The notes beneath the pieces are model-generated. The model saw nothing but the letters and a program-made list of their open reading frames with translations. It was not told where the DNA came from and made no database searches. DNA of 37,585 bases, taken from NCBI GenBank assembly GCA_011390475.1, contig JAABSG010000004.1, positions 1 through 37,585 of the forward strand, in the 5' to 3' direction. Made by a program: the position numbers and the translations under genes. The DNA is from Geminicoccaceae bacterium (lineage in GTDB: Bacteria > Pseudomonadota > Alphaproteobacteria > Geminicoccales > Geminicoccaceae). Positions 1 to 8,293 of this stretch are shown one piece after another. Each line of letters starts with the position of its first letter. Position 1 is the stretch's first letter.

Positions 1-348
1 GGGGTCCACATTCGCCGTCTCGATGGCGAAATCGCCGCCTTCCTCGCGCAGGTAGCCGATCTCGCTGAGGAACGCCTTGTAGCCCTCGTGATCGTGCGGC
101 TGGCCCCGCCGCTGGATGTGCCAGGCGTCGATCTTCGCCTGCAGGTCTTCGCGGTGCCGTAAGAGAGCCGCATTCCGCGGCCCGAGGTCGTGCACGAGAT
201 CCGAAAACCCCCGCCAGAAATCATCCGGTGCCACTCCGGTCCCGGGCAGCGCCTCGGTCTCCAGAAACCGGGCGAGCTCGGGCGCGACCCTGAGGTCGCC
301 GCGCTTCACCGGGCCCTGCGCCGAATGGCTCTCGGTCGATTGATCCAT
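1..348 (-). CDS. glcB: Malate synthase G, N-terminal part (cut by left edge)
   Basis: The first 116 codons of a gene running off the left edge. Malate synthase G condenses glyoxylate with acetyl-CoA to malate in the cytoplasm (glyoxylate bypass and glycolate use). The visible N-terminus matches the family: LPGTG near residue 36, FWRGFSDLVHDL near 46-57, IDAWH, and YKAFLSEIGYL followed by a TANVD segment. These are the landmarks at the start of bacterial GlcB, which is usually about 720 residues; the catalytic TIM barrel lies outside the window. The ATG at 348-346 is preceded by a purine-rich GGGGGGAAG ribosome site. It is transcribed leftward, divergently from the next gene. The identification is secure; completeness cannot be judged. 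Confidence 0.93.
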   Translation of the reverse strand, partial: MDQSTESHSAQGPVKRGDLRVAPELARFLETEALPGTGVAPDDFWRGFSDLVHDLGPRNAALLRHREDLQAKIDAWHIQRRGQPHDHEGYKAFLSEIGYLREEGGDFAIETANVDP

Positions 349-655
349 CTTCCCCCCTCGCGACGTCGTCGACTGGCAAATCGTCCACCTGACTGGCGCG
401 CCCGTGCAGCGTCGAGTGGTGCTGCGGGCACGTCTCCGCTGTTTAGCCCAGAGCGGGCGTGATGGCGAACCGTCATCGTCGCGGGCCGGCCGCCGCGTCG
501 CTCGGGTATCGTCGTGTGGCGGCCCGACGCCTCCGCTTGCCGGGCCCCGGCGTCAAGGGCTAAACCTCGCGGCGGCAGCGCTGCGACGCCCGCGCGTGAC
601 GGCTACACGATCCGCCGGGTCGAAGGCGTGACACGGAGTAGAGAGTTTAACGGCA
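349..655. other. Intergenic region between glcB and the spermidine-synthase-like gene
   Basis: About 307 bp between two divergent genes, so it should hold both promoters. Open frames across it have no recognisable protein content and only arise from the high GC. I see no tRNA, no PpsR or FNR box and no convincing -35/-10 pair. A 9-bp inverted pair (GTTTAGCCC at 441-449, GGGCTAAAC at 557-565) is about 107 bp apart and could be chance. Confidence 0.5.
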
Positions 656-2251
656 TTGCTGTTGCGCATCCTGAAATCACTTCGCCGGTGCGCCGCATCC
701 GCCATGCCGCGGGCGTCCCTGCCGTTGCTTTCTGGTGGACCCGGCAGCCCGGTCGATCGACGATTGCTGGCGGCCGTCCTGGTGCTCGTGGTCGCCGGCA
801 ATGCCGCGGGTGCCATGATCGTCGAGATCGTCGCCGGCCGCATGCTCGCCCCCTATTTCGGCATGTCACTCTACACCTGGACCACCGTGATCGGCGTCGT
901 CCTCAGCGGCCTCGCGATCGGGCACTGGGCCGGCGGGCGCATCGCCGACGGTTACCCCGAGCAGCGCGCGGTGGCGCTCGGGCTCGCCTGCCTCGCGGGT
1001 GCCCTGGCCACGATCCTGATCCTGCCGGTGGTCGGTCTCGTCGCCGGCAGCCTGAGCCTGTCGGGCGTTTCGCCCTCGACCGCCATTGTGGTGAGCGGCT
1101 TCGCGGCCTTCTTGATCCCCAGCGTGATGGCTGGCCTCGTGCAGCCGATCGCCACGACTTTCGCCCTGGACGCGCTCGGCAAGAGTGCCGGCAGGATCGT
1201 CGGGCGGATGCTCGCCGCCGGGGTCGTCGGCGCCATTCTCGGCACCTTCCTCGCCGGCTTCGTGCTCATCTCGTATCTGGGAACCGCCGGCTCGATCTGG
1301 CTGGTCGCGGCGCTGAACGCGTTGCTCGGCGTCATGCTGGTGACGGCGGCACGGCATCGCGCGGCGGGGTGGAGCCTATTCACGATTGCGGTCGGATTCG
1401 CCGCGACCGGTACATCACTGCCGGGCTTCGCCGCACCCTGCGATGCCGAAAGTCGCTACTATTGCATCGCCGTGTTCTCGGGCGAAGAGCGCAATTTGCC
1501 GACCGCGCGCATGCTGCGTCTCGATGCGCTGATGCACAGCGTCAACGACGCTGATCCGCAATACCTCGCCTTCTCCCATCTGCAATGGATGGACGAGCTG
1601 GTCTGGCAGCGCTTCAGGGCGGCGCCCTTCGCCTCGTTCTTCATCGGCGGTGGCGGCTACACCCTGCCGCGGACGTGGTTGGACAGAAACCCGCTGAACG
1701 ACATCACGATCGCCGAGCTCGACCCGCTGGTGACGTCGATCGCCAGAAGCCAGATGTGGTTCAGCCCCGGGCCGGCGACGACGATCCTGCACATGGACGC
1801 ACGGGTTGCCTTGGCCCGCCTGTCGGATGGCCGAGAATTCGACGTCATCGTGGGCGATGCCTTTCGCGATATCGCCCTGCCGGCGCATCTGATCACCGAC
1901 GAGTTCCACCTTCTCGTCCGCGAGCGGCTCGCGGACGACGGCTTTTATGTGCTCAACGTGATCGATGCCGTGCGATCACGGCGCCTGGTCGGCAGCGTGA
2001 TCCTGACGTTGCAGCACCGGTTCGAGGTGATCGAGGTCTGGTACGACACGGCCGCCTATCAGACCTCCGACTCCATCAATTTCATCATCTATGCGTCGAG
2101 CCGGCCATCCGGCCTGCCCAGTCCGCTCGTTTCTCGAGCCGCGCCCACGACCCGATGGGCCCGCTTCGCCGGCCCGGCCCTCGACGACGTTCCAGGCGCC
2201 ATCCTCCTGACCGACGATCTGGCCCCTGTCGAGCGGCTGCTTGCGCCCTGA
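656..2251 (+). CDS. Polytopic membrane protein with C-terminal spermidine-synthase-like domain
   Basis: 531 residues in two parts. The first roughly 270 residues hold several hydrophobic segments (from about residue 37 on, including VLVLVVAGNAAGAMIVEI) with small-residue-rich turns, as in MFS-like or fused spermidine synthase membrane domains. From about residue 280 to 490 there is a Rossmann methyltransferase fold of the spermidine synthase type: glycine-rich FFIGGGGYTLP near 328, acidic IAELDP after the second strand, then DVIVGDAF. These fused proteins are widespread, but their substrate is generally unknown, so true polyamine synthesis should not be assumed. The start is uncertain: TTG at 656 has a weak AGAG upstream and ATG at 704 has no clear ribosome site. 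It stands alone, divergent from glcB. Confidence 0.75.
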   Translation: MLLRILKSLRRCAASAMPRASLPLLSGGPGSPVDRRLLAAVLVLVVAGNAAGAMIVEIVAGRMLAPYFGMSLYTWTTVIGVVLSGLAIGHWAGGRIADGYPEQRAVALGLACLAGALATILILPVVGLVAGSLSLSGVSPSTAIVVSGFAAFLIPSVMAGLVQPIATTFALDALGKSAGRIVGRMLAAGVVGAILGTFLAGFVLISYLGTAGSIWLVAALNALLGVMLVTAARHRAAGWSLFTIAVGFAATGTSLPGFAAPCDAESRYYCIAVFSGEERNLPTARMLRLDALMHSVNDADPQYLAFSHLQWMDELVWQRFRAAPFASFFIGGGGYTLPRTWLDRNPLNDITIAELDPLVTSIARSQMWFSPGPATTILHMDARVALARLSDGREFDVIVGDAFRDIALPAHLITDEFHLLVRERLADDGFYVLNVIDAVRSRRLVGSVILTLQHRFEVIEVWYDTAAYQTSDSINFIIYASSRPSGLPSPLVSRAAPTTRWARFAGPALDDVPGAILLTDDLAPVERLLAP

Positions 2252-2273
2252 AGAACCGTCGCCTGAAGAACCG
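2247..2273 (+). repeat. 12-bp direct repeat over the stop codon
   Basis: CCTGAAGAACCG occurs at 2247-2258 and again at 2262-2273, a 15-bp period. The first copy contains the TGA stop of the preceding gene. It looks like a small tandem duplication; no function is evident. Confidence 0.6.
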
Positions 2274-2770
2274 AAGCGCCCCGGGTCTGCCGAAGGCTGT
2301 TTCGTTCCAGGCAAATTGAACGCCGCGGTGAACTGTTTCTGGTTGATCTCACGGCGCCAGTTGCGCAGACGCGGGACGACTTCGCAGGCGTGGTGGCGCT
2401 CGAGGCAGTGGATGGTTCCGAGCTAGGAATGCCCCTCCGAGATGCGACGCGCGGCCCGGGCTTTGGTTCGGTCATCGGTTGGCCGACGGCCGATGGCGAT
2501 GATGTGGAGCGCGCTCCTGGCGACGCAATCGCCACCGCGGTTCGGACGATGACGCCGAGAACGGGCAGGCGCCGCGCAGGTACCTCGACGCTTAAAGACC
2601 GGAGATCACGCAGCGGTTCGGTGCTCGGGGTTCCCGGTGTCTCGACGCCGACGCGTCGGGGCCGACCGAAGGATACCGCCAGCCGGCCGCATGGCGGTAT
2701 CCTCGATGGGCAGTTGCGCAGCTGGACGTGCCGAGAAGCCGGTCATGCTCGTCGAAACCGCCGCAATAGG
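2252..2770. other. 519-bp region without a recognisable gene
   Basis: The region lies between the convergent 3' ends of the spermidine-synthase-like gene and the exported coiled-coil gene. No intact gene is recognised. One minus-strand stretch around 2290-2425 reads like real protein (for example RLRNWRREINQKQFTAAF), but it lacks a start, is closed by a stop codon upstream, and runs into the antisense of the preceding gene. It may be a decayed gene fragment or chance. Two palindromes sit at its right end: CCGACGCGTCGG at 2648-2659 and the hairpin at 2670-2703. Confidence 0.4.
2670..2703 (-). terminator. Perfect 12-bp-stem hairpin downstream of the coiled-coil genes
   Basis: AGGATACCGCCA (2670-2681) and its exact reverse complement TGGCGGTATCCT (2692-2703) flank a 10-base loop. 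The hairpin lies 67 bp past the stop of the minus-strand gene ending at 2771, where a terminator is expected. There is no T-run after it on either strand, so it is not a textbook intrinsic terminator. It could protect a 3' end or bind a protein. Confidence 0.55.
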
Positions 2771-3232
2771 TCAGTTGGCCGAAGCCTCGTCGTCGGCAGC
2801 GCTCCACGCCTCCGTGAAGGCGTCCCAGGCGTCAGAAAAGCCGGCTTTCAGCTCGTCCCACGCGCTGCTCGTGCCAGCCTGCAGCGCGCCGTAGCGCTCG
2901 CCCAGCCGGTTCCGCGCCTCGCGCAGATCCTGCAAACGGGCGCGGGCGGTTTCGCGTGCCGAGTCGGACATCTCCGCCCAACGCTCACGCAGCGCCTGCT
3001 CGCGGCGCTCGATCTCGGCATCGAGTTCGTCGAGCGCTTCGCGCGCCTCGGCCTGCGCCCGTTCGCTTTCCTGCTCCGAATAGTTGGCGATGGCGTCCAT
3101 CGCCTCCGTTATCTCGGCTCGAACGTCATCGGCGGTGGTGGCGGCCTCTTCGTCCTGCGCCAGTGCCGGCACGGCGATGCAGGCGATGGCGGCTGCAACG
3201 ACGGCGCCGCGAAGTTTCGCGAATAATTTCAT
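2771..3232 (-). CDS. Exported coiled-coil protein, paralogue of its neighbour
   Basis: 153 residues. The N-terminus is a Sec signal peptide: MKLFAKLRG, a hydrophobic Ala/Val/Ile core, then VPALAQ-DEE, with likely cleavage after ALA-Q near residue 25. The mature part is almost wholly charged heptad helix (repeated E/R/A-rich runs such as LDELDAEIERREQALRERW) and ends with a segment in which AWDELKAGFSDAWDAF recurs in form in the next gene's C-terminus. The start chosen is the ATG at 3232 because it opens the signal peptide and has AGAAGG upstream; an in-frame extension upstream would bury it. It is co-directional with the gene at 3246-3533, 13 bp apart, so probably one operon. The function is unknown; a periplasmic stress or envelope role is only a guess. 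Confidence 0.8.
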   Translation of the reverse strand: MKLFAKLRGAVVAAAIACIAVPALAQDEEAATTADDVRAEITEAMDAIANYSEQESERAQAEAREALDELDAEIERREQALRERWAEMSDSARETARARLQDLREARNRLGERYGALQAGTSSAWDELKAGFSDAWDAFTEAWSAADDEASAN

Positions 3233-3245
3233 TTGTGCGGCCTTC

Positions 3246-3533
3246 TCACTTGAAGCGCGACATCGCGCTGTCGAAGGCGCCGGAGATCTTGTCCCACGCA
3301 TTGTCGAAACCGGCCTTGATGTCGTCCCAGGCATCGTCGCCGGACTCGGCGATTTCCTTCAGCTTGGCCTCGGCTTCGTCACGCTGCTTGCGCATCTCGT
3401 CGAGCTGCTGTTGATACTCGATCTTCGCATCGGCCTCGGCCTCGTCCACCTTCGCCTTCATCTTGTCGATGTCAGCATTCCACTGGTCGAGCTTTGCTTT
3501 GGCTTTTTCGATATATTGAGTTTTGTCGGCCAT
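3246..3533 (-). CDS. Small cytoplasmic coiled-coil protein
   Basis: 95 residues, starting MADKTQYIEKAKAKLDQW. No signal peptide. It is nearly all amphipathic, Lys/Glu/Ala-rich helix, followed by a C-terminal segment DAWDDIKAGFDNAWDKI that matches the end of the exported paralogue downstream. Proteins of this shape (a coiled coil with repeated AWD-x2-KAG units) are widely annotated in proteobacteria simply as coiled-coil proteins; I know of no assigned function. The ATG at 3533 has only a weak GGAAAA upstream. It is the first gene of a two-gene operon and divergent from the cupin gene, sharing a 144-bp intergenic region with it. Confidence 0.8.
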   Translation of the reverse strand: MADKTQYIEKAKAKLDQWNADIDKMKAKVDEAEADAKIEYQQQLDEMRKQRDEAEAKLKEIAESGDDAWDDIKAGFDNAWDKISGAFDSAMSRFK

Positions 3534-3677
3534 TTGGTTTTTTCCACTTGAAGTTGAGGTTGAGACTGAAGGCTTGCGACAAAGTGGCTGAAGACCGGTT
3601 AGCCAATTGTTCGATGCTCGAGAAGCGGGCACAACGTCACACGAGAAAGCCGATCCATAGAGAAAGGAGGTCATTCG

Positions 3678-4055
3678 ATGTCCGAAACCCAGAAACTCAC
3701 GCTGCCGGTCGTCGATCTCGCCCGGGAGAACGACGAGTTCCGCAAGGTCATCTGGACCGGCGACAAGACGCAGCTGGTGCTCATGGCGATCCCCGCGGGT
3801 GGGGAAATCGGCGGCGAGGTGCACGAGGGCCACGACCAGCTGCTCTATTTCGTCGCGGGCAACGGCGTGGCGAAGATCGGCGAGGCGGAAAGCGACATCG
3901 CCGATGGCGATGTGAGCATCGTGCCCTCCGGCACTTTTCACAACTTCCGCAACACCGGGGCGGGCATGCTCAAGCTCTTCACCACCTATAGCCCGCCCGA
4001 GCACGAGCCCGGCACCGAGCATGCGACCAAGGGCGAGGCGGACGCCGACGAATAA
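3678..4055 (+). CDS. Single-domain cupin protein
   Basis: 125 residues forming one cupin (small beta barrel). Motif 1 is GGEIGGEVHEGHDQLLYFVAG near residues 40-60, with His, His and Gln/Glu as candidate metal ligands. Motif 2 is IVPSGTFHNFRNTG near 81-94, carrying the last His. Such one-domain cupins include isomerases, oxygenases and sugar-binding regulators; the sequence does not tell which. The C-terminus is a polar tail rich in Glu and Asp. The start at 3678 has an ideal AAAGGAGG site 7 bases upstream, suggesting strong translation. Divergent from the coiled-coil pair, with which it may share regulation. Confidence 0.85.
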   Translation: MSETQKLTLPVVDLARENDEFRKVIWTGDKTQLVLMAIPAGGEIGGEVHEGHDQLLYFVAGNGVAKIGEAESDIADGDVSIVPSGTFHNFRNTGAGMLKLFTTYSPPEHEPGTEHATKGEADADE

Positions 4056-4227
4056 GGCGGTAACGGGCGAAACGGGAAGCGCAAGGCGCCACGTAGGTCA
4101 GTGCCGAGCACATCGGCGGGGACCATCGCGTCGACCCAACGCGGCCATGCTCGGCGCTGGTTCGGCCGAGAAGCGCGGCCGAGGCGATCAGTCGGATCTC
4201 GTCGCCTTAGCTGCCGCTCGCGCGGTC

Positions 4228-5319
4228 CTAAAGCGTGATCGCACGCTCCTCGTCGATGCTCTGCTGGGCGGCGAGCACGATGCGGAGTGAGTTGACGGCA
4301 TCGGCCATGCTCGCGGTGAGGTCGATGTCCTCGGTGATGGCGTTCAGGAACATCGCCTGCTCGCGCTCACAGAGGGCCTGGTGGTCCGGCTCGTCCTCGG
4401 TCGAGATCCACTCGTCGGGCCGCTTGAAGTTGTTGTCCTCGTCGATCGCCGAGTGGTGCAGCTTGATCGCGTTGGTCTTGGTGTGCTGGTCGATGTCGGC
4501 CGAATCGGACAGTTTGTCGGGGCTGGCCTCGCTTTGGCCTTCTTGCGGCTTGTAGGCGATCGAGGCCGAGCCGTTGGGACCCCAGACGTCCTTCACGAAA
4601 TAGGCCACCTCGGACATCATCGGCCCCCAGCCGGCCTCGTACCAGCCGACCGAGCCGTCGTCGAAGGTGACGTGCAGGTGGCCGTAGTTCTGCACCTTGG
4701 TCTCGCTGCTCAGCTTGGCGCCGATGCCATGGACGCGGACGGGCTTGGCGCGGGTCATCTGGCACATCACGTCGACATAGTGGACGCCGCAGTCGACGAT
4801 GGGGGTGAGGCTCTCCATCAGCGCCTTGTGCCAGTTCCAGGCGGGGCCGCTGGATTGCTGGTTGAGGTTCATCCGCATGACGAGCGGCTTGCCGAGCCCG
4901 TGTGCCAGTTCGACGAACTTGGCCCAGGCGGGATGCACGCGGAGAATGTAGCCCAAGACCAGCTTCCTGTTGGTCGCCTCGGCCTTGGCCACCACGGCTT
5001 CGGCGTCCGCGATGTTGGTGGCGATGGGCTTTTCCATGAAGACGTGGCAGCCGGCATCCATGGCCTTGATGGCGTAGGACGCATGGGTGTCGGGGTAGGT
5101 GTTGATGGAGACGGCGTCGGGTTTCGTCTCATCGAGTGCCGCCTCGAAATCGTTGAAGCGCGGGTAGCCGGCGATCTCGTCGGAAAGCGTGGTGGCCTCG
5201 CTCATCGAGCGGCTGACCAGGCCCACGAGCTCAAAGCCCGGGTTGCGGTGATAGGCTTTGGCGTGGCTCGCCCCCATATTGCCCACACCCACCACCAAAA
5301 TGCGCACCGGTTCCGCCAT
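4228..5319 (-). CDS. Gfo/Idh/MocA-family NAD(P)-dependent oxidoreductase
   Basis: 363 residues. The N-terminal Rossmann fold has GVGNMG at 11-16 after a hydrophobic strand. EKPIATN at 96-102 is the family signature, with the Lys that helps bind the nicotinamide and substrate. The C-terminal domain contains DCGVHYVDVM, matching the family's D-x-G-x-H-x2-D segment that supplies the catalytic His. Members oxidise or reduce sugars, inositols and related polyols. The start ATG has AAGGA 6 bases upstream. It lies 104 bp downstream of the substrate-binding protein gene, same strand, and is probably the last gene of the ABC transporter operon. This suggests it acts on the imported compound or a product of it. 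The substrate cannot be named. Confidence 0.9.
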   Translation of the reverse strand: MAEPVRILVVGVGNMGASHAKAYHRNPGFELVGLVSRSMSEATTLSDEIAGYPRFNDFEAALDETKPDAVSINTYPDTHASYAIKAMDAGCHVFMEKPIATNIADAEAVVAKAEATNRKLVLGYILRVHPAWAKFVELAHGLGKPLVMRMNLNQQSSGPAWNWHKALMESLTPIVDCGVHYVDVMCQMTRAKPVRVHGIGAKLSSETKVQNYGHLHVTFDDGSVGWYEAGWGPMMSEVAYFVKDVWGPNGSASIAYKPQEGQSEASPDKLSDSADIDQHTKTNAIKLHHSAIDEDNNFKRPDEWISTEDEPDHQALCEREQAMFLNAITEDIDLTASMADAVNSLRIVLAAQQSIDEERAITL

Positions 5320-5381
5320 CGTTCATCCTTCCCAGGGTCTCGTGTCACTGTCCCCAACCAAGGCCGAAGTCTGGAGGGGGT

Positions 5382-5404
5382 CCGGGGGACATCATGCCCC
5401 CCGG
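5382..5404 (-). terminator. GC hairpin between the binding-protein and oxidoreductase genes
   Basis: CCGGGGG (5382-5388) and CCCCCGG (5398-5404) form a 7-bp stem with a 9-base loop, about 20 bp past the stop of the binding-protein gene. On the minus strand it has no following T-run, so it is more likely an attenuating or RNA-stabilising stem than a complete terminator. It could favour higher expression of the binding protein than of the gene downstream. Confidence 0.4.
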
Positions 5405-5423
5405 ATTTTCTAAGCCAGTGCCG

Positions 5424-6581
5424 TCAGATCGCCGCGTCGAACAGCCCAGCTTCGATCGCTGCCATGTCGAGCGCCTGCATGTCTTCTGACAGTTCGTAGC
5501 CGTCGGCGTCGGCCTCGACCGCCGCGTGGTCGAAATCGTTGGCGGGGCCGATGAGGTCGTTGGTGAGCACGTTTTCCGCGTCGATGGGCGCGGAGACCTG
5601 GCCCATGTCGTGGATGGTGTCGAAGAAGGCCTGCCAGCTCGCCATGTCGTGCCAGCCCCAGCCTTCGCGGTCCTCCATGTCACCGCGAAAGACGTTGATC
5701 TGCTGGAGGATCGAGGTGGTGCCGAGCTCGGGCCCGAGGCTGGAGGCCAGGGTCGGGAACTGCTCGAAGACGGCCTCCACGGCGGCACGCGGGTTGTGGT
5801 AGGCGAACTCCATGCCCATCGCCCAGCCGCGCAGGTACTCTTCGAGGAACGCCTTGCGCTCGGGGTCGTCGAGGTCCGAGCGGCGGACGACGAAGGTGTT
5901 GGCCGGGAAGGTCGAGTGCTGGACGCCGAGCCAGTATTCGAACTCCAGGCCCGTGGCGATCCATTCCGCGCGGAGGCCTTCCCAGGAGAGGGCGGCGTCA
6001 CCTTGGCCGGCCGCGAGTGCGGTGCCCCAGGTGGGCCAGCCGGCCTCGACGTAAGTGACCTTGGAGACGTCGACGCCTTGAGAGGCGAGGAGCGGGTCGG
6101 TGATCGACTGCCATGCAGCCGAGCCGAGGAGCACGGTCTTGCCCTCGAGCGTCTTCAGGTCGTTCGAGCCTTCGCCCTTGCGGAAGGCGAAGCTGAAGGT
6201 GTCGCGCGCTCCCATGTGCCAGACCGAGACCAAGTCCATGCCGTTCTCGAGGGCGAAGGCGAAGACGCCGGGCGAGGGGAAGCCCATGTCGGCCTGGCCC
6301 ACGTCGACGAACTTGACCGTGGCGGTGCCGTCCGAGGGACCGGGCTGCATGTCGGTCGAGAGGTCGCCGAAATAGCCCATCTTCCGGCCGACCCAGTAGG
6401 GATAGTCGTCGAGCACCTCGAGCGTGCCGCGGGGCGAGATCCAGGTGAAGGTGCCGTAGGGCTCGGCCTCGGCGCTGTTGCCGCGGCCGAGGGCGGTGGC
6501 GGTGACGACGCCGGCTGCTGTCACCTGGAGGAAGTAGCGGCGGTCGAGGCCGGCCTTGGCAACACCCGTCTCTTTGGTCAT
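5424..6581 (-). CDS. ABC transporter substrate-binding protein (NMT1/SsuA type), Tat-exported
   Basis: 385 residues. The N-terminus carries a twin-arginine signal (LDRRYFLQVTAAG near residues 13-25, cleavage likely near NSAEA), so the protein should be exported folded. The mature part has the layout of periplasmic binding proteins for nitrate, sulfonates, taurine or thiamine precursors: GRKMGYFGDL early, a GQADMGFPSPG ligand-loop segment, LKTLEGKTVLLGSAAW in the middle hinge and GQGDAALSW. It differs from well-studied SsuA/TauA enough that the ligand cannot be named. The order ATPase, permease, binding protein on one strand with gaps of about 30-40 bp marks an operon with the genes at 6619-8293. 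Confidence 0.88.
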   Translation of the reverse strand: MTKETGVAKAGLDRRYFLQVTAAGVVTATALGRGNSAEAEPYGTFTWISPRGTLEVLDDYPYWVGRKMGYFGDLSTDMQPGPSDGTATVKFVDVGQADMGFPSPGVFAFALENGMDLVSVWHMGARDTFSFAFRKGEGSNDLKTLEGKTVLLGSAAWQSITDPLLASQGVDVSKVTYVEAGWPTWGTALAAGQGDAALSWEGLRAEWIATGLEFEYWLGVQHSTFPANTFVVRRSDLDDPERKAFLEEYLRGWAMGMEFAYHNPRAAVEAVFEQFPTLASSLGPELGTTSILQQINVFRGDMEDREGWGWHDMASWQAFFDTIHDMGQVSAPIDAENVLTNDLIGPANDFDHAAVEADADGYELSEDMQALDMAAIEAGLFDAAI

Positions 6582-6618
6582 GGCGGTCGTCCCTGTGCTT
6601 GGTGCTTCGTTTGGCGGG

Positions 6619-7467
6619 TCAGGTTTCCCAGCTCGCCCATTTTTTGCCGATCAGGAAGAAGATCGTATAGATCAGGATGCCGAGAATCGAGAGGATCAAG
6701 ACGACCGCGAAGAACTCCGGCATCTTGATCATCGAGGAGTAGGTGGTGAGCCGGTTGCCGAGGCCGAAGCCGCCGCCGACCATCTCCGCCCCCACGGTGG
6801 TCAAGAGGCCGAAGATGGCCCCGACCATGAGGCCGACCAGGATCATCGGCAGCGCCATGGGTGCCCGGATCTTCCAGAAGATCTGCAGGGTCGAGGCGCC
6901 GTAGGAGCGGGCCAGCGCTATCTTGGCACTGTCGACGCGACGGAAGCCGGTGGCGGCGTTGATCATCACCATCGGGCCAGACGCCAGGGCGACCGCGATG
7001 ATCCTAGGCTCGTAGCCGAAGCCGAAGCGGAGGATGAGGAGCGGGATCAACGCCAGCATCGGCGTCGTGACGAGGATCAGGATGTAGGGGGCGATGATCT
7101 TCTCGGCGAAGGGGAACTGGGTGATCACGGCGGCCAGCACGAGGCCCACGGTGGCACCGATCGCGAAGCCGCAGCCGAGCTGGACCAGGGTGTGCCCGAG
7201 ATGCGGCAGGATGAGAGGGAACTCGGTGACGAGTGCGACGCCGACCAGGCTGGGTCGCGGCATGATGTAGTGGGGGACGGCGAAGTACCAGAGCGAGAGC
7301 TCGATACTACCGATGACGACGACGGCGACCGCGATGATCGCCAAGACCTCGACCCAGGAGCTGATGCCGGGTCCGGCGGTCAAGGCCGAGAGGTTGGTGA
7401 CGCCGACCTCGTTCGCGTCAGCCCGGTGGCTCTGGCGGAATTCCGGGATCGCGTCCTGGCTGCTCAT
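6619..7467 (-). CDS. ABC transporter permease (SsuC/TauC type)
   Basis: 282 residues with about six membrane segments. The inner-membrane permease signature that contacts the ATPase is at about 186-206: ARSYGASTLQIFWKIRAP, the EAA-loop equivalent. The single-permease arrangement with an NMT1-like binding protein is typical of the nitrate/sulfonate/taurine group of importers; two copies probably make the channel. I chose ATG 7467 (MSSQDAIPEF) because GAAGGA lies 9 bases upstream. An upstream in-frame ATG at 7512 would add 15 low-complexity residues and overlap the ATPase gene by 14 bp. It lies 31 bp after the ATPase stop. Confidence 0.88.
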   Translation of the reverse strand: MSSQDAIPEFRQSHRADANEVGVTNLSALTAGPGISSWVEVLAIIAVAVVVIGSIELSLWYFAVPHYIMPRPSLVGVALVTEFPLILPHLGHTLVQLGCGFAIGATVGLVLAAVITQFPFAEKIIAPYILILVTTPMLALIPLLILRFGFGYEPRIIAVALASGPMVMINAATGFRRVDSAKIALARSYGASTLQIFWKIRAPMALPMILVGLMVGAIFGLLTTVGAEMVGGGFGLGNRLTTYSSMIKMPEFFAVVLILSILGILIYTIFFLIGKKWASWET

Positions 7468-7498
7468 CGGCCCCGATCCTTCATGCCCCGGGCGCCCT

Positions 7499-8293
7499 TC
7501 ATGCGGCGGCACCTCGCGGCACGCGCTGGCCCATGATCTCGCCCTTGATCGCGTTCGTCAGATCGAACACCTCGCGGCTGGCCATGACCTCGAAGGAGCG
7601 TGGCCGCGGCAGGGGCACCCGGTATTCGCTCGCCACCCGGCCCGGCCGCGGGCTCAAGACCACCACCTTGTCGGAGAGGAAGATGGCCTCCTCGATATTG
7701 TGGGTGATGAAGACGATGGTGGTGGGCGTATCGAGCCAGATCTCCTCGACCAGTCGGTTCATCTCCTCGCGGGTGAAGGTGTCGAGCGCCCCGAAGGGCT
7801 CGTCCATCAAGAGCACCGACGGCTTGAGCGCCAAGGCACGGACGATGGCGGCGCGCTGCTGCATGCCGCCCGAAAGCTCGCGCGGGAACTTACCGCCGAA
7901 GCCGTCCAGCCCGACGCGGTGGAGGAGGTGGTCGATCCAGGCGGGGTCCGGCTGTTGTCGCTTGATCTCGAAAGGAAAGGCGATGTTGGCGTCGAGATTG
8001 CGCCAGGGCAGCAGGTTCGCCTCCTGAAAGACGATGCCGATCTCCGGCCGCGGGCCCGTCACGGGCGTGCCGTCGAGCAGGATGTCGCCGGCGGAGAGGT
8101 GGTGCAGGCCGGACATCGACCAGAGCAGCGTGGTCTTGCCGCAGCCCGACGGGCCGACGATCGAGACCACCTCGTTGGTGGCGACCTCGAGGCTGCAGCG
8201 GTCGAGCGCCAGAAGGTCGCCGGACGCCGTATGGTAGACCTTGGTGGCGTTCCGCACGGCGAGCTTCGTGGCTGTTCCCTCGGGCGGTTGCAT
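7499..8293 (-). CDS. ABC transporter ATP-binding protein (SsuB/TauB type)
   Basis: 264 residues, a complete ABC ATPase: Walker A GPSGCGKTT at 47-55, Q-loop Gln at 90 in GIVFQEANLLPW, signature LSGGMQQR at 140-147, Walker B VLLMDEP at 160-166 with the D-loop GALD, and switch His in ITHNIEEA near 198. The PWRNL after the Q-loop and FTREEMNRL after Walker B are typical of nitrate/sulfonate importer ATPases. First gene of the importer operon; the ATG at 8293 has AGGA upstream. It faces the monooxygenase gene across a 258-bp divergent promoter region in which I see no operator I can name. Confidence 0.92.
   Translation of the reverse strand: MQPPEGTATKLAVRNATKVYHTASGDLLALDRCSLEVATNEVVSIVGPSGCGKTTLLWSMSGLHHLSAGDILLDGTPVTGPRPEIGIVFQEANLLPWRNLDANIAFPFEIKRQQPDPAWIDHLLHRVGLDGFGGKFPRELSGGMQQRAAIVRALALKPSVLLMDEPFGALDTFTREEMNRLVEEIWLDTPTTIVFITHNIEEAIFLSDKVVVLSPRPGRVASEYRVPLPRPRSFEVMASREVFDLTNAIKGEIMGQRVPRGAAA

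Noticed and set aside
441-565. Inverted pair GTTTAGCCC / GGGCTAAAC in the glcB gap
   Set aside because: Nine bases with a 107-bp interval is not rare enough by chance, and no tRNA, attachment site or terminator fits.
5526-6728. A 400-codon plus-strand frame over the binding-protein gene
   Set aside because: The opposite strand holds a full Tat-signal binding protein in an ABC operon; this frame is Glu/Gly/Val repetitive and has no motif.
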